Assembly (NCBI GenBank): GCA_947168045.1
Contig: CAMVKN010000043.1
Span: forward strand, 1-34,194
Reading direction: 5' to 3'
DNA length: 34,194 bases
Source: an uncultured Prevotellaceae bacterium
GTDB lineage: Bacteria > Bacteroidota > Bacteroidia > Bacteroidales > Bacteroidaceae
Below, in pieces: positions 15,812-24,092 of the stretch. The notes below the pieces were generated by a model, which was given only the letters and a program-made list of their open reading frames with translations, was not told where the DNA came from and searched no databases. The translations under genes were made by a program, and so were the position numbers. Positions within the stretch are counted from its first letter, which is position 1. Each line of letters opens with the position of its first letter.

Positions 15812-16592
15812 AGGTTTCATCTTTGGTGTGGAATCGGATGAGTTGAACATTGTTCAGGAAGAGGATGCGCGTAGCAGTGGTCTTGTCAGGTCCGCCATCG
15901 AGATAGAAGTATCCCTTGACAGCCTTGATGCGGCGCTGGGTGTCCTCGGGCACGCGCAGCTGGGTGATGCCAGTGACTGAGAAGCGCAGGTTGCGACTGA
16001 CCACGGTGTCATCGTACTCGACAGCCATATACACCAGTCCGTTCTTCGCTCCGGTCTGGAACATGTAGTCGCTGAGGAACATCAGCATCAGCTGGTCGCC
16101 GCAACGATAGGTGGAGTCGGCCTGGATGTTGAATTCCCAGCGGTTATAGGGCGGCATGGGCAGCAAGAGGGCCGTTGTACGGTCGGCCCACACGTTGGCG
16201 GTGTCGCCCGTGGCGTTGTATTGTGCATACTTGCCTATCTCGCCCTCGGAAGCGCCCTGCACGAGAGCCATCTCCTCTAACCTCTCGGCCACGCGCTTGC
16301 TAACCTCGTCGAAGCGGTCGGCACGCGTGTAGTACCACACGAGCGAGGAGTCGAACTCAGCCTTCGTCACCCCGTGTTTCTTCAGCACTGCCTCCATGTA
16401 GAGGGCACTGCTATACTCACGGGCATCGCCCGACTGCTGCTCGTACATGGCCATGGCCCGCGCCAGCTGGTAGTCGACGAGGATGTCTTCCATCTTGCCG
16501 GGCTGTATGTACTGGCTCGGCGTTCCAGGCTTGCAGGCTGCCATGAGCAGCAGCATGAGTCCGGCGGCAACGATGGTGAACGGTCTACTCAC
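15642..16592 (-). CDS. DUF4296 domain lipoprotein
   Basis: The 316-aa product starts with a lipoprotein signal (MSRPFTIVAAGLMLLLMAAC). The mature part carries the DUF4296 outline: the helical start KMEDILVDYQLARAMA, then AVLKKHGVTKAEFDSSLVWY and RVAERLEEM. The last 60 residues are a low-complexity Asp/Ser/Pro tail and overlap another open frame. The family is typical of Bacteroidetes and has no known function. The start is GTG and overlaps the end of lspA by 8 bases. This fits with LspA cleaving this and other lipoproteins. Confidence 0.85.
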   Translation of the reverse strand: MSRPFTIVAAGLMLLLMAACKPGTPSQYIQPGKMEDILVDYQLARAMAMYEQQSGDAREYSSALYMEAVLKKHGVTKAEFDSSLVWYYTRADRFDEVSKRVAERLEEMALVQGASEGEIGKYAQYNATGDTANVWADRTTALLLPMPPYNRWEFNIQADSTYRCGDQLMLMFLSDYMFQTGAKNGLVYMAVEYDDTVVSRNLRFSVTGITQLRVPEDTQRRIKAVKGYFYLDGGPDKTTATRILFLNNVQLIRFHTKDETYEATADSISRGADDRRLSADTLGGLSGAGPRDSLPPLDPGVAIDTVVPRQDRAQTR

Positions 16593-17214
16593 GCTTTAGT
16601 GACATGCTAACTAATTCTTTGCGGAAGAAGAGCAACAGGGCAATGACGCCCACTGAGATGCTGGCATCGGCAAAGTTAAACACGGGACTGAAGAAGACGA
16701 ACTCCTCGCCACCCCAGAAGGGCATCCATTCAGGCCATGTGGTCTGGATGATAGGGAAGTAGAACATGTCGACCACCTTGCCCATGAGGAAAGGAGCATA
16801 ACCATTGCCCAGCCCCACCCATTGGCTGACAGTCGAGGATGTGGAGGCCTCGAAGCCCAAGCCGTAGAACATGCAGTCGATGAGGTTGCCGGCAGCACCT
16901 GCCAGAACCATGGCCAAACAGACGATGTAACCCCAACGGGCCTTTCGCTTGGCTTCCAGCCAGATATAGTAGCTAAGGAAGGCGATGGCAATGATGCGGA
17001 AGATGGACAGCACGAGCTTGGGGCCTATCTGCATGCCCCACGCCATGCCGTTGTTCTCGATGAATGAGATGTAGAACCAGTCAGTGACGCGAATGCTCTC
17101 GTGCAGCTCCATGCCAGTCTTGACCAAGACCTTGATGATTTGGTCAATGGCCAGGATGACGACAACAAGCAGCAGCGCCAACCTCCCTCGGGTCAAATAA
17201 TTCGTTATCTTCAA
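16585..17214 (-). CDS. lspA: lipoprotein signal peptidase (signal peptidase II)
   Basis: This inner-membrane aspartyl protease removes signal peptides from diacylglyceryl-prolipoproteins. The 209-aa protein has the expected four hydrophobic segments. The two catalytic Asp boxes are AGAAGNLIDCMFYG and FNFADASISVG, and the conserved NNGMAWG loop is present. The long loop between the boxes, with GKVVDMFYFPI, is usual in Bacteroidetes LspA. The start is TTG: an in-frame TAG lies two codons upstream and no ATG occurs before MELHES. It is followed, with an 8-base overlap, by the DUF4296 lipoprotein gene. Confidence 0.93.
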   Translation of the reverse strand: MKITNYLTRGRLALLLVVVILAIDQIIKVLVKTGMELHESIRVTDWFYISFIENNGMAWGMQIGPKLVLSIFRIIAIAFLSYYIWLEAKRKARWGYIVCLAMVLAGAAGNLIDCMFYGLGFEASTSSTVSQWVGLGNGYAPFLMGKVVDMFYFPIIQTTWPEWMPFWGGEEFVFFSPVFNFADASISVGVIALLLFFRKELVSMSLKRE

Positions 17215-17261
17215 TTCCTAAAACTGTGTAAAACCGTGTCAAACCGTTGCTCAAGCCGTGG
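17215..17261. repeat. short direct repeats in the dksA-lspA gap
   Basis: Three near-copies of AAAACCGTGTC with a 10-11 base period (AAAACTGTGT, AAAACCGTGTC, AAACCGTTGC) fill most of the 47-bp gap between the dksA-like gene and lspA. They may affect RNA structure just before the unusual TTG start. Confidence 0.55.
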
Positions 17262-17648
17262 CTATTTTCTTTGTTTCTCCAGCTCCTTCGACTCCACGCT
17301 GAGTGTGGCGTGGGGCACGGCACGCAGTCGCTCGGCAGGGATGAGTTTCCCCGTGATGCGGTCGATGCCGTAGGTCTTGTTGTCGATGCGAACCAGTGCG
17401 GCACGCAGGCCCTGGATGAACTTCTGCTGGCGTGCGGCAAACTTCATCAAGTCCTCCTTCGACTGTGTCTCGCTGCCCTCCTCCAGGGTCTTGTAGGTAG
17501 GCGACGTGTCATCAACGTCGTTGGAGTCGCGGTTGGTCAGCGAGTCCATCATCTGGTCATAGTCACGTTTGGCCAGTGCCAGCTTCTCAAGTATAATCTG
17601 ACGGAACTCCTCGAGTTCCTCGTCAGTGTAGCGTGTTTTCTCTGACAT
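17262..17648 (-). CDS. DksA/TraR-family protein without cysteines
   Basis: The 128-aa product has the DksA plan: a coiled coil (residues about 8-85) with the acidic tip segment SNDVDDTSPTYKTLEEG, then the globular part with YGIDRITGKLIPAERLRAVP. In E. coli DksA this part is a four-cysteine zinc finger. Here the whole protein contains no cysteine, so zinc cannot be held in that way. DksA-type proteins enter the secondary channel of RNA polymerase and, with ppGpp, tune rRNA and stress promoters; that this protein does so is inference. It lies 23 bp after ileS and 47 bp before lspA in the same operon. Confidence 0.85.
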   Translation of the reverse strand: MSEKTRYTDEELEEFRQIILEKLALAKRDYDQMMDSLTNRDSNDVDDTSPTYKTLEEGSETQSKEDLMKFAARQQKFIQGLRAALVRIDNKTYGIDRITGKLIPAERLRAVPHATLSVESKELEKQRK

Positions 17649-17671
17649 AGACTAATAATTGTTTTTGGTTA

Positions 17672-20600
17672 TTATGATTTAGCAATCTTGATGTTTAGTT
17701 TAAAGTCGTCGAAGTCAACCTCCTGTCCATCGTTGGCCTCTATCCTGATGTCGTTGGCCAGCACCTGCGCCTTCACATAGTCGCCAAAGGCGGTGACGGC
17801 CTTCTGCACCTGCTCGTGGGGTGCGATGGTGACCACGATGCGGTCAGTGATTTCCAGTCCGCTCTCCTTGCGAATGTTCTGTATGCGGTTGATGAGTTCG
17901 CGTGCCATGCCTTCGTTTCTCAGCTCATCGGTCAGTTCCACCTCGAGGGCCACGGTGAGGGCGCCCTCGTTGGCCACCAGCCAGCCAGGGATGTCCTCGC
18001 TGATGATGTCAACGTCGGCAGCCTCAACAGTCAGCTGCTGCCCCTCGGCCATGATGGCAATGGTGCCCTGCGACTCCAGCTGGGCAATCTGCTCCTGTGA
18101 CAGCGCATCGACGGCGGCTGCCACGCTCTTCATCAGCTTGCCAAACTTCTTGCCCATGGTGCGGAAATTGCACTTCACCTTCTTCACGAGGATGCTCTGA
18201 CCCTCGACGAACTTCAGTTCCTTGACGTTCACCTCGTTCAGGATGAGCTGTCTGACAGCCTCGATATACTTCTTCTGCTCGTCGGTGGCAGGAACCATGA
18301 TGCACTGCAGCGGCTGGCGCACCCTGATGTTCACCTTCTTGCGCAGGGCGAGCACCATCGACGTAATCTTCTGTGCCATCTCCATGCGGCTTTCCAGCTC
18401 GGTGTCGATGAGCGTGTCATCGGCCACGGGGAAGAAGTCGAGATGGACGGAGTCCTTCTGTCCGCCCAGGTCGCGGTAGAGCTGGTCAGCGAAGAAGGGA
18501 GCGAAGGGTGCAATGAGCTTGGCCACGGTCATCAGACAGCAATAGAGGGTGTCGTAGGCCGAGCGCTTGTCAGCAGTCATCTCCTTGCCCCAGAAGCGTT
18601 TGCGCTGTGTGTGGACATACCAGTTGGAAAGCACGTCGTTGACAAAGGCATCGATGAGACGGCCAGCACGCGTGGGGTCGAAGTTGTCCATCTCGGCCTT
18701 CACCTTCTTGATGAGGGTGTTCAGGCAGCTGAGCACCCAGCGGTCAATCTCGGGCCGGTCAGTCTGTGGTTGGACAGCAGCCGAGGGGACGTAGTCGTCG
18801 ACGTTGGCATAGAGGGCGAAGAAGCTGTAGGTGTTATAGAGGGTGCCGAAGAACTTGCGGCGCACCTCGGCCACGCCCTCCGGGTCGAACTTCAGGTTAT
18901 CCCACGGCTCAGAGTTGGTCATCATGTAGAAGCGGACGGCATCCGAGCCGTACTTCTCAATCATCTCGAAGGGGTTGACAACGTTGCCCACGTGCTTCGA
19001 CATCTTGTTGCCCTTGGCGTCGAGCACCAGTCCGGTGCTGACAACGTTCTTGAAGGCCACTGAGTCGAAAATCATCGTGGCAATGGCGTGCAGGGTGAAG
19101 AACCAGCCACGGGTCTGGTCTACGCCCTCGTTGATATAGTCAGCGGGATAGAAGCGGCGCTCGTCGATGAGTTCACGGTTCTCAAACGGATAGTGCAGCT
19201 GTGCGTAGGGCATGGAGCCACTGTCGAACCACACGTCGATGAGGTCGGCCTCGCGCTTCATGGGCTTACCGGTGGGGCTCACGAGCATGATGTAGTCCAC
19301 ATAGGGGCGGTGCATGTCGATGCGGTCATAGTTCTCCTGGCTCATGTCACCGGGCACGAAGCCCTTCTCCTTCAGGGGGTTGGTCTGCATGACACCCGCC
19401 TCGACAGCCTTTTCTATCTCGTTGTAAAGCTCTTCGAGGCTGCCGATACACAGCTCCTCGCCGTCCTCTGAGCGCCAGATGGGCAGCGGTGTGCCCCAGA
19501 AGCGCGACCGCGACAGGTTCCAGTCGTTGAGGTTGTCAAGCCAGTTGCCAAAGCGGCCTGAACCCGTTGACTCGGGATGCCAGCCGATGGTCTTGTTCAG
19601 CTCGCTCATGCGCTCCTTACAGGCTGAGCTGCGGATGAACCACGAGTCGAGCGGATAGTAGAGCACGGGCTTGTCGGTGCGCCAGCAGTGCGGGTAGTTG
19701 TGCACATGCTTCTCAATCTTCAGCACCTTGCCCTGCGCCTTCAGGTCCATGCAGATGCTGACGTCGAGCGTCTCGTCCTTGTCGGTGAGTGTGTCGTCAT
19801 AGGCGTTTTTCACATAGCGTCCGGCAAACTTCTGCCACTCGTCCACATTCACGTACTTGTCAACGAACTCCGGGTCGAGGTCATCCAGGACATAATACTT
19901 GCCCTGCAGGTCGACGATGGGGCGCTCGTTGCCCTTCTTGTCGATGAGCACAATGGGGCAGATGCCAGCCTGCTTGGCCACGAAGGCGTCGTCGGCACCG
20001 AAGTTAGGAGCGATGTGAACGATGCCAGCACCATCCTCGGTGGTGACATAGTCGCCGGGGATGACACGGAAGGCATCACCCATGGGCTTGATGGCGGGCA
20101 TCAGCTGTTCGTACTCCATGCCCACAAGGTCGGTGCCCTTATAGCGGCCGACGATGCGGTAGGGCATGAACTTCTCACCTTTCTTATATTCAGGCATCTC
20201 GCCACCGTCGGTAATCTCGCCTTCTGGAGCCAGATAGGCACCCAGACGAGCCTCAGCCATCACGATGGTAATGGGTTTGGCCGTGTAGGGATTATAGGTG
20301 TCGACAGCCACATAGTCAATCTTTGGACCTACGCAGAGGGCCGTATTGGCAGCCAGCGTCCACGGCGTCGTCGTCCAGGCCAGGAAATAGGCGGTCCCCC
20401 ACCCTGTCATTTCCGGCTTCGGGTGCTTCATCTTAAACAGAGCGGTGCACGTCGTGTCCTTCACGTCGCGGTAGCAGCCGGGCTGGTTCAGCTCGTGCGA
20501 CGAGAGGCCCGTACCGGCGGCGGGGCTGTAAGGCTGAATGGTGTAGCCCTTATAGAGCAATCCCTTCTGGTAGAACTGCTTCAGCAGCCACCACAGTGTC

Positions 20601-21091
20601 TCAATATATTTATTGTCGTAGGTGATGTAGGGGTTGTCCAGGTCAACGAAGTAGCCCATGCGCTCGGTCAGCTCGCGCCACTCCTTGGTGTAGGTCATGA
20701 CGTTCTCGCGGCACTTCCGATTGTAGTCCTCAGTCGAGATGTAGTGCGGCGACTCAGGATTGTCAATGTCAGCCTTGGTGATGCCCAGCGCCTTCTCAAC
20801 ACTCAGCTCCACGGGCAGTCCGTGCGTGTCCCATCCTGCCTTGCGCTTCACCTGAAAGCCCTGCATGGTGCGATAGCGGTTGAAAGTGTCCTTCAGTGCG
20901 CGGCCCAGCACATGGTGAATGCCCGGATGGCCGTTGGCCGAGGGGGGACCCTCGAAGAACACAAACTGAGGACAGCCCTCACGCTCGTCAATAGAGCGAT
21001 GGAAGATGTCCTCTTTCATCCACTTCTCCAACATCTCGTTGTTCACCTGTGTCAGGTCCAAGCCGTTGTGCTCGGCGAATCTCTTTGCCAT
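17672..21091 (-). CDS. ileS: isoleucyl-tRNA synthetase, class 2 (eukaryote-like) type
   Basis: The enzyme charges tRNA-Ile with isoleucine. The 1139-aa protein has a HIGH-like motif in GPPSANGHPGIHHVL (about residues 49-62), the WDTHGLPVE block, an editing domain between, and KMSKH (about 695). The length, the P-G-I-H-H form of HIGH and the C-terminal extension fit the IleS2 type, found in Bacteroidetes, Thermus and eukaryotes. IleS2 enzymes are generally less sensitive to mupirocin; for this enzyme that is inference. The ATG at MAKRFAEHNGL is chosen because the upstream extension runs into the promoter. It is the first gene of the long operon through DUF3256. Confidence 0.96.
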   Translation of the reverse strand: MAKRFAEHNGLDLTQVNNEMLEKWMKEDIFHRSIDEREGCPQFVFFEGPPSANGHPGIHHVLGRALKDTFNRYRTMQGFQVKRKAGWDTHGLPVELSVEKALGITKADIDNPESPHYISTEDYNRKCRENVMTYTKEWRELTERMGYFVDLDNPYITYDNKYIETLWWLLKQFYQKGLLYKGYTIQPYSPAAGTGLSSHELNQPGCYRDVKDTTCTALFKMKHPKPEMTGWGTAYFLAWTTTPWTLAANTALCVGPKIDYVAVDTYNPYTAKPITIVMAEARLGAYLAPEGEITDGGEMPEYKKGEKFMPYRIVGRYKGTDLVGMEYEQLMPAIKPMGDAFRVIPGDYVTTEDGAGIVHIAPNFGADDAFVAKQAGICPIVLIDKKGNERPIVDLQGKYYVLDDLDPEFVDKYVNVDEWQKFAGRYVKNAYDDTLTDKDETLDVSICMDLKAQGKVLKIEKHVHNYPHCWRTDKPVLYYPLDSWFIRSSACKERMSELNKTIGWHPESTGSGRFGNWLDNLNDWNLSRSRFWGTPLPIWRSEDGEELCIGSLEELYNEIEKAVEAGVMQTNPLKEKGFVPGDMSQENYDRIDMHRPYVDYIMLVSPTGKPMKREADLIDVWFDSGSMPYAQLHYPFENRELIDERRFYPADYINEGVDQTRGWFFTLHAIATMIFDSVAFKNVVSTGLVLDAKGNKMSKHVGNVVNPFEMIEKYGSDAVRFYMMTNSEPWDNLKFDPEGVAEVRRKFFGTLYNTYSFFALYANVDDYVPSAAVQPQTDRPEIDRWVLSCLNTLIKKVKAEMDNFDPTRAGRLIDAFVNDVLSNWYVHTQRKRFWGKEMTADKRSAYDTLYCCLMTVAKLIAPFAPFFADQLYRDLGGQKDSVHLDFFPVADDTLIDTELESRMEMAQKITSMVLALRKKVNIRVRQPLQCIMVPATDEQKKYIEAVRQLILNEVNVKELKFVEGQSILVKKVKCNFRTMGKKFGKLMKSVAAAVDALSQEQIAQLESQGTIAIMAEGQQLTVEAADVDIISEDIPGWLVANEGALTVALEVELTDELRNEGMARELINRIQNIRKESGLEITDRIVVTIAPHEQVQKAVTAFGDYVKAQVLANDIRIEANDGQEVDFDDFKLNIKIAKS

Positions 21092-21121
21092 AATTCCTAA
21101 TAGTGTGGTTTTTTGAAGGTG

Positions 21122-21153
21122 CAAAGGTAAGTATTTTTTTCTTTACTGCCAAA
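21122..21153 (-). promoter_or_regulatory. promoter of the ileS operon
   Basis: The minus strand has TTTG (21153-21150), 20 bases, then TACCTTTG (21129-21122). This matches the Bacteroidetes sigma-ABfr consensus TTTG-N19-21-TAnnTTTG well. Transcription would start near 21115, about 24 bases before the ATG. The antiporter stop codon lies only 23 bp upstream of the -33 element, so read-through from that operon is likely. Confidence 0.8.
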
Positions 21154-21175
21154 TGAAGTCCCGTTTTTTTCGGCT

Positions 21176-23422
21176 TCAGCTGTGTAGCAAGCGGTCCAGG
21201 TCGTCACCCTCGCCCACTACCCAGATGATGTCGCCCTCTTCAAAGCGGCGCGTAGGCTTGAAGGGCGACAGGTTTTCCTTGCCTTCCTCTAATCCCACCA
21301 CCATGCAGCCGTAGTGGCTGCGCAGGCCGCTCTCTTCCAGCGTCTGGCCGATGAAGGGACTGCCCTGCCCAATGATGAGCTGGCGCAGCTTCATCTCGCG
21401 TTTCTCTAACTGCACGTCGTCGGGGTGCACCTGGCTCTCCACAGCCTGGCGGAACAAGGCCAGCTGTGTGTCGCTGCCAATGACCTGCAGACGGTCCAGC
21501 GGAAAGATCTGGTCGTTGCCCGAGGGGATGTTCAGCCGGTTGGTGCCCCTAAGGATGCTGCTGACGTGGACGCCATACTTGCGGCCCAGGTTCAGTTCCA
21601 TCAGCGTCTTTCCCGCCCACAGCGTGTTCTGCGGAATGTCGAAGTCGGCTATGTGTATGTCGCGGTCCAGCAGGCGCCCCTCATAGAGCGGGCGTTTCTT
21701 GCCGTGCACCTGTGCCTCAATGTCACGTGAGCGCAGGTTGTTGATGAACAGCTGCTCCAACAGGATGCTGCGGCGCTTCACACTGCGCGACAGCACCATC
21801 AACACCACGGCCACCACGCCCACGGTGATGACCACGGCCGGGGCAAAATGAGACAGATGCTGGCACACGTAGAACACAAACGAGGCGGCTATGATGCCAC
21901 GCACCAGTACGGTGAACAGCAGCGGCAGGTGGTTGCGGTTACTCTCGGCCCACAGCGTCTGCCATTCCTCGCTGTGGTTCTTCTTCATCACCATGGCGCG
22001 CAGGAAGGGCGAGATGAACACCACCGTCAGCACGCCCGTGATGGCATTGGCATACCATGCGCCATGCAGCACCTTGACGATGAAGGGGTGGAAGAGCATA
22101 AACATGAGCGTGATGACAGCCGACGACAGGATGCCGTACACCACGCTGTACATGCCCATCTGCAGCAGCAGGCGACGCCACTGGCTGTGCTCCGTCGAGT
22201 TGGGGTGACTCATCGACAGGCGGTTCATCATGCGGATGAGCCGCGAGGGCAGCCGTGGCTCCAGTAAGTTATAAGCCGGCGTGGCGAGCCGTATCATGTA
22301 AGGTGTGAGAAATGTGGTAATGACTGATACGGCCACCACAACCGGATAGAGGAAGTCGCTGATGACGCCCAAGGAAAGGCCCAGCGAAGCAATGATAAAC
22401 GAGAACTCGCCAATCTGCGCCATCGAGAAGCCGCAGCGCATGGCACTCTTCAGGCTCTCGCCGCCCAGCATGAAGGAGAACGACCCGAAGATGGCCTGCC
22501 CCACGATGATGGTCAGCACCAGCGCAATGATGGGTAGAGCGTATGAGGCGAGAATCTGGGGGTCGACGAGCATGCCCACCGAGACGAAGAAGATGGCACC
22601 GAAGAGGTTCTTCACCGGTTCCACCAGTTTCTCAATACGCTCGGCCTCAATGGTCTCAGCCAGGATGCTGCCCATGATGAAAGCGCCGAAGGCTGACGAG
22701 AAGCCCACCTTGGTCGAGAACACCGCCATAGCGCAGCACGACCCTAAGGCGACGATGAGCAGCACCTCGTTGTTGATGAGTCCACGCACCCGACGCAGCA
22801 GCAGTGGCACGGCAAAGATGCCAACCACCAGCCACAGCACCAGGAAGAATACAATCTTCAGCACTGACCCTAACATCTGACCACCCTCCACGCTGCCACT
22901 GGCGATGGCACTGAGCATGACCATCATCACAATGGCGAGAATGTCTTCCAGGATAAGCACGCTCATCACCAAGCCAGCAAACTGCTGCTGGCGCAGGCCC
23001 AGGTCGTCGAAAGCCTTGTAGATGATGGTGGTCGACGACATGGCGAGCATGCCGCCCAGGAAGAGACAGTCCATACGACTCCAGCCGAAGAGCTGGCCCA
23101 CGAGGATGCCCAGCAGCGACATGCAAAAAATGATGCTCACCACCGAGATGATGGGCGAAGCACCCATCTTCACTATCTTCTTGAACGAGAAGTCGAGGCC
23201 CAGCGAGAACAACAGGAACATCACGCCAATGTCGGCCCACAGGTGGATGCCCGACATGTCGGTAACGCTGGCCGTATAGGGCATGTGGGGCGAGACGAGG
23301 AAACCAGCCACGATGTAGCCCAGCACCAACGGCTGCTTCAGACGCTTGAACACAAGCGTCACGGCTCCTGCCACGATGAGGATCAGGGCCAGGTCATGTA
23401 TCATCAGAGGCAGGTCCGACAT
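21176..23422 (-). CDS. CPA2 cation:proton antiporter with two RCK_C-like domains
   Basis: An inner-membrane exchanger of the KefB/CPA2 class (748 aa). Residues 1 to about 385 form the antiporter fold, with GYIVAGFLVSP, FSLGLDFSF, LAMSSTTIIYK, SVLILEDILAIVMM and FFVSVGMLVDP. Two further hydrophobic regions (about 430-490 and 510-560) follow. The soluble end has two segments like TrkA_C/RCK_C (about 575-665 and 665-748; the second has GSPFIGQTLEESGL and EEGDIIWVVG). There is no Rossmann TrkA_N (NAD-binding) domain as in E. coli KefB/KefC. Potassium or sodium exchange is likely, but the ion cannot be told. It is the last gene of the lon-tgt cluster; the upstream gene ends 19 bp before. Confidence 0.88.
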   Translation of the reverse strand: MSDLPLMIHDLALILIVAGAVTLVFKRLKQPLVLGYIVAGFLVSPHMPYTASVTDMSGIHLWADIGVMFLLFSLGLDFSFKKIVKMGASPIISVVSIIFCMSLLGILVGQLFGWSRMDCLFLGGMLAMSSTTIIYKAFDDLGLRQQQFAGLVMSVLILEDILAIVMMVMLSAIASGSVEGGQMLGSVLKIVFFLVLWLVVGIFAVPLLLRRVRGLINNEVLLIVALGSCCAMAVFSTKVGFSSAFGAFIMGSILAETIEAERIEKLVEPVKNLFGAIFFVSVGMLVDPQILASYALPIIALVLTIIVGQAIFGSFSFMLGGESLKSAMRCGFSMAQIGEFSFIIASLGLSLGVISDFLYPVVVAVSVITTFLTPYMIRLATPAYNLLEPRLPSRLIRMMNRLSMSHPNSTEHSQWRRLLLQMGMYSVVYGILSSAVITLMFMLFHPFIVKVLHGAWYANAITGVLTVVFISPFLRAMVMKKNHSEEWQTLWAESNRNHLPLLFTVLVRGIIAASFVFYVCQHLSHFAPAVVITVGVVAVVLMVLSRSVKRRSILLEQLFINNLRSRDIEAQVHGKKRPLYEGRLLDRDIHIADFDIPQNTLWAGKTLMELNLGRKYGVHVSSILRGTNRLNIPSGNDQIFPLDRLQVIGSDTQLALFRQAVESQVHPDDVQLEKREMKLRQLIIGQGSPFIGQTLEESGLRSHYGCMVVGLEEGKENLSPFKPTRRFEEGDIIWVVGEGDDLDRLLHS

Positions 23423-23441
23423 AGCTGTCTCAGTTTGCGGG

Positions 23442-24059
23442 TTAACGGCCGGAGGTGCGCTGCACCTGCTGCTGGTTGAACTTACTGCCGTTCCACTTCA
23501 TCAGGACATACTTCTTTTGTTGCGCATCATGGATGGTGGCCTTGATGTCCTTGCCCTTGCGGGGCAGCTCGATGGTTACCGTCGACGATGCCTCCACAAC
23601 GGCGCCCATATCATAGGCTGACACATACTTCAGCGTACGGGCGCGGTTGTCGTAGGTATAGAAATCGAGGCCAGTGGTCTCTGTCTCAATGGGTTTTCCA
23701 CCCTGAGTGTAGCCAGTATTGACAGCCACCACCTTATGCAGTCCGTCGGCACAGTTCCAATAGCAGAACTCCGTATATCCACGGTCGGTCCCTTCATAGC
23801 TGACGTCGAAACGGGCGTAGCCGTTAGGAGCATCGGTCAAGAACGTGACACCCTCGCCCAGGGGCATGCCACTCCTGTAGCGATCCCAGTTGTCTGCCAC
23901 GAAGCCAAGCGTCTCGCCTAAATCTTCCTGTGAAAGGATGGCATTGACAAAGTCGACAATACCAGGGCGACTGCCCAGGTAGTTCACCATGATTTCGTCC
24001 TGTGCCCGTGCTGTCATGGCCGAGAGCAGCAAGACCAAAGAAAAGAGGTACTTTTTCAT
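23442..24059 (-). CDS. secreted protein of unknown function (205 aa)
   Basis: A signal peptide (MKKYLFSLVLLLSAMTARA-QDE) is followed by a mature domain of about 185 residues with an acidic helical start (GIVDFVNAILSQEDLGETLG) and a β-rich remainder: GYARFDVSYEG, YTEFCYWNCADG, and a Lys-rich end with KYVLMKWNGSKF. Two cysteines in CYWNC could form a disulfide in the periplasm. I do not recognise the family. It lies between the DUF4421 gene (33-bp gap) and the antiporter (19-bp gap) and is presumably expressed with them. Confidence 0.8.
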   Translation of the reverse strand: MKKYLFSLVLLLSAMTARAQDEIMVNYLGSRPGIVDFVNAILSQEDLGETLGFVADNWDRYRSGMPLGEGVTFLTDAPNGYARFDVSYEGTDRGYTEFCYWNCADGLHKVVAVNTGYTQGGKPIETETTGLDFYTYDNRARTLKYVSAYDMGAVVEASSTVTIELPRKGKDIKATIHDAQQKKYVLMKWNGSKFNQQQVQRTSGR

Positions 24060-24092
24060 GTTCCTGAGTTTTTTAGTTAATATTTAACATAT

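Noticed and set aside
19688..21100. Plus-strand 470-aa frame opposite ileS
   Set aside because: The minus strand encodes complete IleS motifs; the plus frame has shadow composition.
21155..21177. Terminator after the antiporter gene
   Set aside because: Only a broken GAAG-CCG/CGG-CTTC stem is possible and no T run follows.
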